Numbered from the stretch's first letter, positions 1-8,805 are shown. The stretch is 64,000 bases of DNA from Ahrensia sp. (GCA_002706335.1 PAKZ01000025.1:186001-250000), one strand, 5' to 3'. Made by a program: numbers and translations. Notes: generated by a model from the sequence alone, not told the origin.

Positions 1-377
1 CGCTCCGGCTCGACGGGCGGCCGGTTGCGATGCAGATCGTAGCGCTGGCGGGTAGTGCCGCCTCGACCTGGAAGACCGCCTATGACCAAGCGTTTGCGGC
101 ATACTCGCCGGGCAGCCTGCTCTTCGTCGATTACACGACGGATTTCCTTGAGGACAATGGGATCGAGACGGTGGATTCCTGTTCCGAGGACGACAGCGGC
201 TACATGGCGATGTGGACCGGCCGCAAGCGGATGAGTGATGTCAGAATCACGGCGTCGCACGGAATGTCGCCGGCATTCCGCCTGACTAGCGCTGTCGAAC
301 TCGCATTTCGCGCGGGGCGGCGGCTGGCGAAGCGCTATTACCTGAATTTCAAGCAGAAAAGCGGGAAACGCTCATGA
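1..377 (+). CDS. CelD/BcsL-like GNAT acetyltransferase, C-terminal fragment
   Basis: The reading frame is open from base 3, before any start codon, so the gene enters the window from the left and only about 125 C-terminal residues are seen. The segment LDGRPVAMQI, followed by WKTAYDQAFAAYSPGSLL, is the typical C-terminal half of the CelD/BcsL (FemAB-like) acetyltransferase fold: a beta-strand carrying the acceptor-side loop, then a W-K-xx-Y-D motif and the SPG turn. These proteins are annotated in cellulose or exopolysaccharide synthesis clusters and are thought to acylate an unknown amine. The stop overlaps the next start by four bases (ATGA at 374-377), so both genes are likely co-translated. 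A second CelD-like gene lies 1.2 kb away on the other strand. Confidence 0.75.
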   Translation, partial: LRLDGRPVAMQIVALAGSAASTWKTAYDQAFAAYSPGSLLFVDYTTDFLEDNGIETVDSCSEDDSGYMAMWTGRKRMSDVRITASHGMSPAFRLTSAVELAFRAGRRLAKRYYLNFKQKSGKRS

Positions 378-1567
378 GAGAAGCGGAGATCGTCATAGCG
401 GGGGCAGGGCTTGCCGGCTCGATCGCCGCGACCATGCTGGGCCGGGCGGGCTACCATGTCGTGCTTGTCGATCCGCGGCCGGAATACCGGCCGGAATTTC
501 GCTGCGAGAAAATCGACGGGCGGCAGATGCAGGTGCTCGAAAAGACGGGGTTGGCAGATGCGGTGCGCGCTGTGGCGACGCCCGACGGCATGTCCTGGGT
601 GGCGCGCAAGGGACGCGTGCTTGAAAAGCGCAAGGGCGACCAGTGGGGGGCGCGTTACGAAACAATGGTCAATGCGGTACGCGGCGAAATTCCCGACAGT
701 GTCGAGTTCGTCTGCGGCAAGGTCGCCGATATCGAGACAAGCGACGAGATGCAGCGCGTGAAACTCGCCGATGGCGAGGAGATCGCCGCGCGGCTGACGA
801 TCGTCGCCAACGGACTGAATTTTGGCCTGCGCGAGGCGATGGGGATTACGCGCGAGATCATGAGCCCGAACCACTCGGTTACGATCGGCTTCGACCTGGA
901 GCCGGCGGAGGGCGGGGCGTTCTCCTTCCCGGCGCTGACCTGCTACGCGGACCGGCCGGAGGCGCGGACCTCGTATATCACGCTGTTTCCGATCGGCGCG
1001 GCGATGCGGGCGAATCTGTTCCTCTATCGGGATGCGGACGATCCGTGGCTGACCGAATTCCGCAATGCGCCGACAGAGACGCTTCACGCGAACATGCCGG
1101 GGCTTCGCGGCATTATCGGCGATTACACCGTTGCGGGGAGGGTCGTCACAAGGGGGATCGACCTTTATGTCAGCCGCGGTGTCGAGAAGCCGGGCGTGGT
1201 GCTCGTGGGCGACGCCTATTCGACCTCGTGTCCGGCGGCGGGGACGGGGACGCTGAAAGTCTTCACCGATGTCGAGCGGCTCTGCAATGTCCATGTCCCG
1301 CACTGGCTTTCAACGCCCGGCATGGCGGCGGAGAAGATCGCGGCGTTCTATGCCGACCCGGTGAAGATGGAATGCGAGGCGCATTGCATCGCCAAGGCGC
1401 ATGCGCTGAAGGAGGTCTCGATCGGCACTGGGCCGATGGCGGCGGCGCGGCGGCAGATTAAGTTCGTCGGGCAGAGCTGTCGGGGCGTGCTACGGCAGTT
1501 GCGCGGGACGCAGCCGGTTCAGACGGTACCCGAGATGCCGAAGGCCGGGATCAGTACAGCCGGTTGA
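374..1567 (+). CDS. FAD-dependent monooxygenase-like oxidoreductase
   Basis: 397 residues. A dinucleotide-binding GAGLAGS motif lies at residues 10-16, followed by an acidic residue at the end of strand 2 (VLVDPRPE), and a second FAD motif VLVGDAYSTSCPAAGTG near residues 275-290 matches the GD signature of the p-hydroxybenzoate hydroxylase-type family. That family uses FAD and NAD(P)H to hydroxylate or epoxidise a small substrate; which one cannot be read here. It is translationally coupled to the preceding acetyltransferase fragment, and its 3' end overlaps the convergent acetyltransferase gene by 17 bases. The pairing suggests that oxidation and acylation act on one product, but this is inference. 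Confidence 0.8.
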   Translation: MREAEIVIAGAGLAGSIAATMLGRAGYHVVLVDPRPEYRPEFRCEKIDGRQMQVLEKTGLADAVRAVATPDGMSWVARKGRVLEKRKGDQWGARYETMVNAVRGEIPDSVEFVCGKVADIETSDEMQRVKLADGEEIAARLTIVANGLNFGLREAMGITREIMSPNHSVTIGFDLEPAEGGAFSFPALTCYADRPEARTSYITLFPIGAAMRANLFLYRDADDPWLTEFRNAPTETLHANMPGLRGIIGDYTVAGRVVTRGIDLYVSRGVEKPGVVLVGDAYSTSCPAAGTGTLKVFTDVERLCNVHVPHWLSTPGMAAEKIAAFYADPVKMECEAHCIAKAHALKEVSIGTGPMAAARRQIKFVGQSCRGVLRQLRGTQPVQTVPEMPKAGISTAG

Positions 1568-2762
1568 GGAACAGGGCGGCGCGGCGTAGCCGGTCGTTGC
1601 GCTTGACGATGCGGCGTGCGACCAGGGCCGCGCGGAGCGGCAATGCGGCGAGAGCACCGCGTGGCGTCAGCGGTAGCACCGAGAAGGTGAGATCGACGGA
1701 ATCGTCGCAGATGGCGCTCTTGTAGTCCTCGTCGCCATAGCCGAAATCGAAGAAGCGTGCGCCGCGTTCGGCGGCGTGTTTCATCAAAGCGGTGTTGAGA
1801 ATGCGGCCCGCCGAATAGCGTCCGTAGGAAGTGGCAAAACCGGTCTGGTAAAGCGTCGTGCGGTCCGTATCGACCAGCAGGCAGGTGAGTGCGACGGGTT
1901 CGCCTTCAAGAAAGACGCCATGCAGCTCGGCGACGCCGCGCTCGCAGATCGACAGGAAGAAGGCGCGGTAGGCGTCGTCGGCAAAGGGGTTGGTCGCGCC
2001 CGTGCCGGCAAGTTGGCCGTATTTCCAATCCATCAGGACTTCAGCACAGTGGCGGATCTCGGCAGCGCCGGACGCCTGCCGGATGGCGCAATCGCCGAGT
2101 TTTTCCATGGCGCGGAATTTTTCGCGCAGGCGTCGGCGGCTCTTGGCGGTCGCCAGCTCCGCCTCGATCTCCGTCCAGGGCCGTAGCAGATGGCGCTGGT
2201 GGGCCCGGTCGGATTCGAGACCGCCGGAGACGGCGGCGAAGGGGTTCGCGACGCCCGAGACCGTGACCGGCTGCTTGCGCGCCAGGACGATATCGGCGCC
2301 GCCGGCAAGCCGCGCGGCCTCTCGCCACAAGGCGTGGACTTCGTCACTGGAGAGGCCGCGGAAGAAATCGGGGTCGCAGAGCGGTACATTGTAGTCGGCG
2401 ACAGCCTGGCCCAGCCATTCAAGGCGGCGGAGCCCGTGGCGGCGCGACACGGCGAGCGGCATCAGGAAGCGGCATGCTTCGCCCTCATAGCCCGCGAGAA
2501 AGAATGGCTGGGCGTCGCCTGCGAACGCGTCGGCGACGGCTTCGAGCCAGGGCCCGGACTGGAACTGGGTGCGCACCGCGCCGGCGTATGCCTCTTCAAT
2601 CAGACTGATGGCGGTCTGACGGCAGACGACGGTCAGCGCCATCCGTCCGCCTGCGATGGAGGCTGCCCCGCCGGCCGGCACGCGCGCCGCCGCAAGCAGG
2701 ACATCGCCCAGCGGCTCGTCCATCTTGCCGTGCAGAAATTTCGTCGGCGTCGACTGGCTCAT
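1551..2762 (-). CDS. CelD/BcsL-family GNAT acetyltransferase
   Basis: 403 residues, full length. The middle holds the FemAB-like GNAT domain: SRRRLREKFRAMEKLG, then a core with MDWKYGQL, LHGVFLEGEPVALTC, and YSAGRILNTALMKHAAERG followed by FDFGYGDEDYK, the conserved F-D-F-x-x-G-x-E-x-Y-K pattern of CelD proteins. It begins with ATG at 2760-2762. Members are assigned to cellulose or surface-polysaccharide synthesis, but the acceptor is not known. No polysaccharide synthase is visible in this window. It converges on, and slightly overlaps, the FAD oxidoreductase gene, so the two CelD-like genes flank that enzyme on opposite strands. Confidence 0.85.
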   Translation of the reverse strand: MSQSTPTKFLHGKMDEPLGDVLLAAARVPAGGAASIAGGRMALTVVCRQTAISLIEEAYAGAVRTQFQSGPWLEAVADAFAGDAQPFFLAGYEGEACRFLMPLAVSRRHGLRRLEWLGQAVADYNVPLCDPDFFRGLSSDEVHALWREAARLAGGADIVLARKQPVTVSGVANPFAAVSGGLESDRAHQRHLLRPWTEIEAELATAKSRRRLREKFRAMEKLGDCAIRQASGAAEIRHCAEVLMDWKYGQLAGTGATNPFADDAYRAFFLSICERGVAELHGVFLEGEPVALTCLLVDTDRTTLYQTGFATSYGRYSAGRILNTALMKHAAERGARFFDFGYGDEDYKSAICDDSVDLTFSVLPLTPRGALAALPLRAALVARRIVKRNDRLRRAALFLNRLY

Positions 2763-2879
2763 GAGCGGTTTCCGTTTAAGGCTCTCATAGCCGCTTTCTG
2801 ATAATTTATTCTTTACTCAACGTAAGGAACGCGGGGAAATGCGGGTGTGGTTAACCGTCCGGTTCAGGAAACTGGGGGC

Positions 2880-3779
2880 CTATCGGGTCAGCCAGTGCAT
2901 GACCGCGAGAATGAAAGTGGCGTTGTCGGCTGCGTCCGGAGCGTTCATGCCCATCGGCCCGCCGCCGCTGCTGATCTGCGCGGAAAACGCCGCGGCTTCT
3001 CCGAAGGCGGCGATCCGGCCATCGCCGACCTCGAGGATCGCGCCTTGCGACAGGCCGTCGGCGACTTCCAGCGGCGTATCGGCCTCGAATTTCCAGGCTT
3101 CGCGCGGCAGCAGGACCGCGTAAGGGCCGTGAAGCGTCAGAAGCGAGGTAGCGTCTTGCGGTATGGAGAAAGCCTGGCCGGTGAAGGTGACGACCTGTCC
3201 GACCGGCTGGCCGTCTTCACCGGGAACCGGTGCGAGGCCCTCGCCCGGGCGAAAGACGAAGCGGGTCTCCGAATCGTCCATATTGACCGCGAAGCCGTTC
3301 TTGAAGCCGAAACCGAACGTATCGGCCATTCCGGCCGCAGCGCCGGGAAAGGGCATGTGATCGGCGATGAGAAGAAGCCGCCCGCCGTTTTCGACCCAGG
3401 CGTGGACGCTGGAAATTTCATCGGCGGTAAAGGCGGACAGAACCGGGAGGCGCCAGTTTCCGCTGTTTGACGGGTGCAGCGCATTGGCGATGACCAGCAC
3501 GTCGATGCCGGCGAGTGTCTCCGCCGAAAACGGCTTGTCGTTCGCTTCGACCCGGTAGCCGTCTGCGGTGAGAAGATTGGTGAACGCCCTGTAGCGGCCC
3601 AGCATGGTGTGAAAATTGGCATGTGCCTGGTCGATGGCGACCACGGGACCGGTCCCTGCTTCGAAATGCGGCGTTTCGACCTTCGCGACGAAGTCCGGAT
3701 CGCTTCTCTGCTGCGCCGAGACCGCCGGAGACATGACCAGTATGGCAAAAAGCGCCAATGCGCGCGCAAGCACTTTCAT
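2880..3779 (-). CDS. Secreted DUF4350-like (glutamine-amidotransferase-fold) protein
   Basis: 299 residues with a clear Sec signal peptide: basic start MKVLARALALFAILVM and cleavage after AVSA-QQ. The mature part reads like the DUF4350 / ThuA-type class I amidotransferase fold: VVAIDQAHANFHT, then DVLVIANALHP, EISSVHAWVENGGRLLLIADHMP (a nucleotide-binding-like turn where a lid strand would be) and a C-terminal GRIAAFGEAAAFSAQ. No catalytic Cys-His-Glu triad is evident, so it is probably a ligand-binding or structural periplasmic protein. It stands alone between the acetyltransferase and the leuA control region. The function is unknown. Confidence 0.75.
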   Translation of the reverse strand: MKVLARALALFAILVMSPAVSAQQRSDPDFVAKVETPHFEAGTGPVVAIDQAHANFHTMLGRYRAFTNLLTADGYRVEANDKPFSAETLAGIDVLVIANALHPSNSGNWRLPVLSAFTADEISSVHAWVENGGRLLLIADHMPFPGAAAGMADTFGFGFKNGFAVNMDDSETRFVFRPGEGLAPVPGEDGQPVGQVVTFTGQAFSIPQDATSLLTLHGPYAVLLPREAWKFEADTPLEVADGLSQGAILEVGDGRIAAFGEAAAFSAQISSGGGPMGMNAPDAADNATFILAVMHWLTR

Positions 3780-3935
3780 CGGTCAAACCTCCTGCTTTTC
3801 TCTCCGGCAGGGCTGTAGCACGGCCATACCGGAAATCAACCGAGCGTGCTCCATGGGGAGGCGGCGGCTGTCCGATCTGGAAGGTGATCCATAACGGCGA
3901 CGTCTTCTGTTTCGCAAAGTCGATTTCCCTCCCAC

Positions 3936-3965
3936 TTGACCCCTGCCACGATCCCGCTGTATCTC
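3936..3965 (+). promoter_or_regulatory. Candidate promoter of leuL-leuA
   Basis: TTGACC at 3936-3941 is followed after 18 bases by TATCTC at 3960-3965. A start point 7-8 bases past this -10 would fall on the A of the leader ATG at 3973, giving a leaderless transcript. The -10 match is only partial, so the assignment is a by-eye inference. Confidence 0.45.
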
Positions 3966-3972
3966 TCCGCCC

Positions 3973-4080
3973 ATGAACACGCAGCGCGTCCATAACCGCA
4001 TCGCACCTGCCATCTCCGCGGGTCTGCTTTCGCGCGCCCTTCTGCCGCTTCTTCTTATCGGCGGTTGCCGGGTCCTTTGA
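3973..4080 (+). CDS. leuL: Leucine-rich leader peptide of leuA (attenuator)
   Basis: A 35-residue ORF ends 151 bases before leuA. Its second half carries eight leucines (residues 18, 19, 23, 24, 26, 27, 28, 35), clustered as LLSRALLPLLLI; six of the eight use CTT, which should be a minor Leu codon in this GC-rich genome. This is the classic layout of a ribosome-mediated attenuator that senses charged tRNA-Leu, known for branched-chain amino acid operons of proteobacteria. No Shine-Dalgarno precedes the ATG, and the candidate promoter would start transcription at the ATG itself, as reported for the rhizobial trpL leader. Downstream alternative hairpins are listed separately. Confidence 0.75.
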   Translation: MNTQRVHNRIAPAISAGLLSRALLPLLLIGGCRVL

Positions 4081-4100
4081 GGGGCGCCCGGCGGCCGGGT
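4068..4100 (+). promoter_or_regulatory. Alternative hairpins of the leuA attenuator
   Basis: CCGGG at 4068-4072, inside the end of the leader ORF, can pair with CCCGG at 4087-4091. The same 4086-4091 segment can instead pair with CCGGGT at 4095-4100 across a three-base loop. The two structures are mutually exclusive and the first is melted by a ribosome finishing the leader peptide, as attenuation needs. A further small stem lies at 4159-4172. I see no uridine run after these stems, so the block may act on leuA translation or through Rho rather than an intrinsic terminator. Confidence 0.45.
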
Positions 4101-4231
4101 CGGCCTGTCGGCTTCAGCTCCTCTCCCAAACCTTTACAACCTAATCCGATTGCCCCAAGAGGGCTTCGCCTCGCCCGCCATCCTTCGAGATACGCGGCGA
4201 GACGCGAACAGGACGAGAGAAGAACGACGAG

Positions 4232-5947
4232 ATGACTGTTCACGCCGAACCCAGAGCCGCCGGAGCCGTGCGCGGCATGCCTGAAGCCTCGAAAAAATAT
4301 CGACCCTATCCGCCGGTGGACCTGCCGGACCGGACATGGCCGTCCAAGACGATTACCAAGGCGCCGATCTGGTGCTCGGTCGATCTGCGCGACGGCAACC
4401 AGGCGCTGATCGACCCGATGGGGCCGGAGCGCAAGACGCGCATGTTCCGCCTGCTGCTCGAGATGGGCTTCAAGGAAATCGAGATCGGCTTCCCGTCTGC
4501 CTCGCAGACCGATTTCGACTTTGCGCGCTGGTGCGTCGAGGAAGGCAATGTTCCCGACGACGTGTCGCTGCAGGTTCTGGTGCAGTGCCGCCCCGAACTG
4601 ATCACGCGCACTTTCGAAGCGCTTGAGGGGACCAACCGGCCGATCGTGCATTTCTACAATTCGACCAGCGAATTGCAGCGGCGCGTGGTGTTCAACAAGG
4701 ATGTCGAGGGTGTCAAGACAATCGCCACCGACGCAGCCAAGATGATCATGGACATGGCCGAAAAGGCCGGCGGCGGCTACCGCTTCCAGTACTCGCCGGA
4801 AAGCTTCACCGGTACGGAACTGCCGGTGGCGCTGGAGATCTGCAACGCGGTCATCGAGATCGTGAAGCCGACGCCCGATAACAAGCTGATCATCAATCTG
4901 CCGGCGACCGTCGAGATGTCGACGCCGAACATCCATGCCGACCAGATCGAGTGGATGTGCCGCAACCTCGACAACCGCGAAAATCTGATTATCTCGCTGC
5001 ATCCCCATAATGACCGGGGCACCGGCATCGCCGCGACGGAATTGGGCCTGATGGCGGGCGCCGACCGCGTCGAGGGCACGTTGTTCGGCAATGGCGAGCG
5101 GACCGGCAATGTCGACGTGGTGACGCTTGCGCTCAACATGTTCACCCAAGGGTTGGACCCGCAGATCGACGTCCATGACATCAATCACGTGCGCGACGTC
5201 TACGAGCACTGCAACCAACTGGCGATCCCCGAGCGTCATCCCTATGTCGGCGAACTGGTCTATACGGCGTTTTCGGGCTCGCACCAGGATGCGATCAACA
5301 AGGGCATGAAGGTGATCCGCGAGCACAAGCAGGATCTCTGGGAAGTGCCCTATTTGCCGATCGACCCGGCGGATGTCGGGCGAACCTACGAGGCAATCAT
5401 CCGGATCAACTCGCAGTCGGGCAAGGGCGGCATCGCCTACATCCTCGAGGCCGATCACGGGCTGCATCTGCCGCGCGCGCTGCAGGTGGAATTCCGCGAC
5501 GTGATCCAGAAGATCACCGACCGCGAGGGCAAGGAACTGACCTCGGACCGCATCCACAAGGAGTTCCTCGCCACCTATGTCGACATTCCGAATCGGCGCT
5601 TGCGTTTCGTCAGCCACACCAGCGCGGCGGAAGGCGAGGACGGCGCGATGCGCACGGTCTCGGCGGTGATTGTCGACGGCAACGAGAAGATCACCATTAA
5701 CGGGCGCGGCACGGGACCCATCGACGGATTTCTGGATGCGTTGTCGAAACATCTCGGTCGAACGGTTTCGGTGATCGACTATGCCGAACACTCGTTGCAG
5801 CGCGGTTCGGATGCCGCGGCGATCTGCTACATGGAGATCGACATCGATGGCGAGCGGGTGTTCGGCGCCGCGATCAACAAGAATATCGTTGCGGCCTCAC
5901 TCGATGCGATCATCTCCGCGGTGAACCGGAAACTCGCCACGGGCTAA
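4232..5947 (+). CDS. leuA: 2-isopropylmalate synthase (long, yeast-type)
   Basis: 571 residues. It condenses acetyl-CoA with 2-oxoisovalerate, the committed step of leucine synthesis in the cytoplasm. The N-terminal KYRPYPPVDLPDRTWPSK and CSVDLRDGNQALIDPM are hallmarks of the long LeuA subtype; the R-D in the latter and the HPHNDRGTG motif near residue 255 form the metal-binding HMGL-like barrel. The C-terminal 130 residues form the allosteric LeuA dimer domain for leucine feedback. Start ATG at 4232 lies 151 bases after the leader peptide. leuA stands alone here; the rest of the pathway is elsewhere except ilvE at 55.1 kb. A strong terminator follows. Confidence 0.97.
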   Translation: MTVHAEPRAAGAVRGMPEASKKYRPYPPVDLPDRTWPSKTITKAPIWCSVDLRDGNQALIDPMGPERKTRMFRLLLEMGFKEIEIGFPSASQTDFDFARWCVEEGNVPDDVSLQVLVQCRPELITRTFEALEGTNRPIVHFYNSTSELQRRVVFNKDVEGVKTIATDAAKMIMDMAEKAGGGYRFQYSPESFTGTELPVALEICNAVIEIVKPTPDNKLIINLPATVEMSTPNIHADQIEWMCRNLDNRENLIISLHPHNDRGTGIAATELGLMAGADRVEGTLFGNGERTGNVDVVTLALNMFTQGLDPQIDVHDINHVRDVYEHCNQLAIPERHPYVGELVYTAFSGSHQDAINKGMKVIREHKQDLWEVPYLPIDPADVGRTYEAIIRINSQSGKGGIAYILEADHGLHLPRALQVEFRDVIQKITDREGKELTSDRIHKEFLATYVDIPNRRLRFVSHTSAAEGEDGAMRTVSAVIVDGNEKITINGRGTGPIDGFLDALSKHLGRTVSVIDYAEHSLQRGSDAAAICYMEIDIDGERVFGAAINKNIVAASLDAIISAVNRKLATG

Positions 5948-5959
5948 GACGTTTGGCGG

Positions 5960-5990
5960 CCGGCGGGCTTTGTGGCGTGCCCGCCGGTTT
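5960..5990 (+). terminator. Rho-independent terminator of leuA
   Basis: A perfect 9-bp stem (CCGGCGGGC at 5960-5968, GCCCGCCGG at 5979-5987) with a 10-base loop is followed by TTT, 13 bases after the leuA stop. Confidence 0.7.
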
Positions 5991-6129
5991 GCTTCGCTAT
6001 GTCGCGGACCGTCTTTTCGTGGTTTGAATCGCGACGTGGATAGACTTTGTGACTAGATTGAAGTGTCATTCGCCTACGAAATGTTGTAGTCGATAACTTC
6101 CGTACGGTCACCGCACGACGACGAGGCCC

Positions 6130-7923
6130 ATGAAGAACGACGATGTCCGGTTGCAAATACCGGGCAGCCTGGAACCCGAACGATTCGAACCCGCCGTCAT
6201 TCGTGCGGAGCTCGACCGGATTATTCACAGCGACACATTCGCGCGCTCGGAACGTTCGCGCGCGCTTTTGACGTACGTCATCGAACGGGATCTGGAAGGC
6301 GAGGCTGATCGGCTGAAGGGCTTCGCTATCGCCCTTGACGTGTTCGATCGCGAGGACAGTTTCGATCCTTCCACCGACGCCGTCGTGCGCGTGCAGGCCG
6401 GTCGGCTGCGCGATCTTCTGGACAGTTATTATTCGGGCGAGGGAGCGCGGGACGAGATCCGCATTTCGATCCCGCGCGGCTCCTATGTGCCGGCTTATGA
6501 GCGCGTAAAGCCGTCGGCGGACGTTCTTGCCGACGGTCAGCAGCGGCCGCCTGCCGCCCCGGCCATCGAGGCGCGCGCCCGCAACGCCGCCCCCGGGTTG
6601 GTCGGACAGATCATCACGCAGGGCCGGACCGGCTTGCGGCGCAAGCTCTATCTCGACATGCGACTGATCTGGCTGGCGCTTTCGCTGGTCATCGTGCTGC
6701 TCGGCGCGAATATATGGCTGCTCGTCGCCGATGGGGCCAACCGGCCGGACATGGTGAAGGTCGCTGCAATGGCGGCAAGGACGGAGACCGAGCCGGCCAA
6801 GGTTTCGCCGAGCGCCTATCTGCCGTCGATCTCGATCACCTCCGATATAAATGGCCCGCTGCGCACAGCGCTGGAGGACGCGATCCCGCGCTTCGGCAGT
6901 GTCGTCTACCGGACCGACCGGTCGTCGACTGTCGACGAGCCTTTGGCCGATTTCTACCTGCGCGCGGTGCCGGCCGGGCTGAGTTCGATGAATATCCAGC
7001 TCTATCATCGCGAAAGCGGTATCCTGATCGGCACGGACCAGGTTCCCGGCGGGCTCGATGCCGCGGCGATGAACCAGCACATTTCGCGTATCACCAGCCG
7101 GTTCCTGCCGGTCGGCGGCGTCATCTATGCCTTCCTGGAGTCCGAGAACCGGCTCAATCCGCTGACACGGTGTCTGGTTCTGGCGTCCGCCTATTTCAAC
7201 AAGCAGGACGCACAACGCCACCGCGACGCTTATCAGTGCGACGAGGCGCTGTTGGCGCAGGGGCTGCACTCGTCGCTGATTTTCGCCGACCTAGCCTCGC
7301 TATCCGTCGAGGTGATAACCGACGGTTACAGCTATCCGATCGACATCGATTTCCACAAGGCGATAGCCTATGGCCGGCGGGCGGTCGAACTCGCACCGGC
7401 GTCCTCGCAGGCACACCGGTCGCTGGCCCGGGCTCTGCAGGCGGCAGGCGAGACGGAACCGTCGCTCGACATGATCCGCGAGGCGCATGCGCTCAATCCC
7501 TATGATCTGAGTATCGCCGCGAGCTATGGCAACACGCTGATCGCCACCGGCGATTTCGAGACGGCTGTCACGGTTCTGGAGCGGACGATCGAGGCGTCGC
7601 CGGTGCATCCGACATGGTGGGATTTCGCGACCTTCATCGCAGCCTTCGAGACCGGACGCTATGATCTTGTGTCGCTTAGCAGCCACAAGCTGGTCGGGCA
7701 TGAGCGCTCGCATTATTGCGCGGCGCGGCTGATCGCCGCTAATCTTGAGGGCGACGATGCGTTGCGTGAAGAGATGCTGGCGGCGATCACAGCGAGCGAT
7801 GACCAGTTTTTCCGCGATCCGCTGGCCTTTTATCGGCACATCATGCCCGAAGCGGCGGCGGAAAAGCTGGTTTCCGCCCTGCGTGACGCCGGGCTGCCCG
7901 TTGCGCGCCCAGATGAAGGCTGA
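6130..7923 (+). CDS. Membrane-anchored TPR protein with N-terminal regulator-like domain
   Basis: 597 residues. Residues 18-125 (AELDRIIHSDTFARSERSRA, DVFDREDSFDPSTDAVVRVQ, IPRGSYVPAY) match a small N-terminal domain often found in front of adenylate-cyclase-like, TolB-like and TPR proteins of proteobacteria. One membrane helix spans about 179-200 (LIWLALSLVIVLLGANIWLL), so the N-terminus is cytoplasmic and the rest periplasmic. The last 200 residues hold TPR-like repeats (HRSLARALQAAGETEPSLDM; GNTLIATGDFETAVTVLERT). The arrangement suggests signal transfer or scaffold function across the inner membrane, but the role is unknown. It overlaps the next gene by 11 bases. Confidence 0.75.
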   Translation: MKNDDVRLQIPGSLEPERFEPAVIRAELDRIIHSDTFARSERSRALLTYVIERDLEGEADRLKGFAIALDVFDREDSFDPSTDAVVRVQAGRLRDLLDSYYSGEGARDEIRISIPRGSYVPAYERVKPSADVLADGQQRPPAAPAIEARARNAAPGLVGQIITQGRTGLRRKLYLDMRLIWLALSLVIVLLGANIWLLVADGANRPDMVKVAAMAARTETEPAKVSPSAYLPSISITSDINGPLRTALEDAIPRFGSVVYRTDRSSTVDEPLADFYLRAVPAGLSSMNIQLYHRESGILIGTDQVPGGLDAAAMNQHISRITSRFLPVGGVIYAFLESENRLNPLTRCLVLASAYFNKQDAQRHRDAYQCDEALLAQGLHSSLIFADLASLSVEVITDGYSYPIDIDFHKAIAYGRRAVELAPASSQAHRSLARALQAAGETEPSLDMIREAHALNPYDLSIAASYGNTLIATGDFETAVTVLERTIEASPVHPTWWDFATFIAAFETGRYDLVSLSSHKLVGHERSHYCAARLIAANLEGDDALREEMLAAITASDDQFFRDPLAFYRHIMPEAAAEKLVSALRDAGLPVARPDEG

Positions 7924-8713
7924 TCCCGGATCGTCGGCGCGCGCCGCTGTGCTGGCCTGCCGGGAAGCCGGACGGCCGGACGGCGAGCCTTTGGTGCTGC
8001 TGCACGGTTTCGGCGGATCTGGGCACTCATTCGACCCTTTGCTGGACGATCTGGGCGACAGGCGGGTCATCCTCCCGGACCTGCCGGGGCAGGGACGGTC
8101 CTTCGACGTTTCCGGTTCGCGGCACCCGAAGGCTGGTGCAGAGGCGGTGCTGGCGACGCTGGACTCGATCGGCTGCAATGACTTCCATCTCTGTGGCTTC
8201 TCGATGGGCGGAGCGGTTGCCAGTCTCATTGCGCTGAAGGCGGCGGAGCGAGTGAAATCGCTGTCATTGCTCGCGCCGGGCGGATTTGGCCCGGAAATCG
8301 CCGCTGCGACGTTGCGGGCCTTCGGAGCGGCCCGCGACGAAGCGGCGATTGGCGATGCGCTGGCGCGAATGGTCGCGTCGGACACGGAGCCGCCGCCCGA
8401 AGACGTCGCGGCGCTGGTACAAGAGCGCACAAATGACGCGCTGGTCGCCGAACTTACCGCCATCGCCGGTATGATCACGCGCGACGGGAAGCAGGGCGAG
8501 ATTCCGCGCGCCATGCTCGCACGCATCGCCTGCCCGGTGCATGTGCTGTGGGGAACGGCCGACCCGGTTCTGCCGGTTTCGCAAAGCCGCGATCTGCCGG
8601 AGCACTTCAAGGTCCGTCTGGTCGAAGGGGCCGGCCACATGCTGGTCCACGAGGCGGCCGGCGCGGCACTGGAAACGCTCGCCGCAGCGCAATCCGCCGC
8701 TCAATCCCGCTGA
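7913..8713 (+). CDS. Alpha/beta-fold hydrolase
   Basis: 266 residues from ATG at 7913, which overlaps the end of the TPR gene; the open frame goes further upstream, but that part is a shadow of the TPR gene. The fold motifs are LVLLHGFGGSG (oxyanion hole), FSMGGAVAS with the nucleophile Ser in G-F-S-M-G, the acid loop LWGTADPVLP and the catalytic His in EGAGHMLVHE. The sequence is closest in style to acetoin dehydrogenase E2-associated and meta-cleavage-product hydrolases. The substrate is unknown, and the overlap implies that it is made together with the TPR membrane protein. Confidence 0.88.
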   Translation: MKADPGSSARAAVLACREAGRPDGEPLVLLHGFGGSGHSFDPLLDDLGDRRVILPDLPGQGRSFDVSGSRHPKAGAEAVLATLDSIGCNDFHLCGFSMGGAVASLIALKAAERVKSLSLLAPGGFGPEIAAATLRAFGAARDEAAIGDALARMVASDTEPPPEDVAALVQERTNDALVAELTAIAGMITRDGKQGEIPRAMLARIACPVHVLWGTADPVLPVSQSRDLPEHFKVRLVEGAGHMLVHEAAGAALETLAAAQSAAQSR

Positions 8714-8805
8714 TGCGACATCGCCGTGGGAGTGAAGCAAAAAGAGTCGCTTCGCGGCGCGATTATTGTTAACAAATCATGAACACGACCCTTTCGGAGC
8801 AGTGC

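Noticed and set aside
4055-5791. 578-codon minus-strand open frame over leuA
   Set aside because: It is antisense to an unmistakable leuA; GC-rich third positions keep this frame open. It has no domain.
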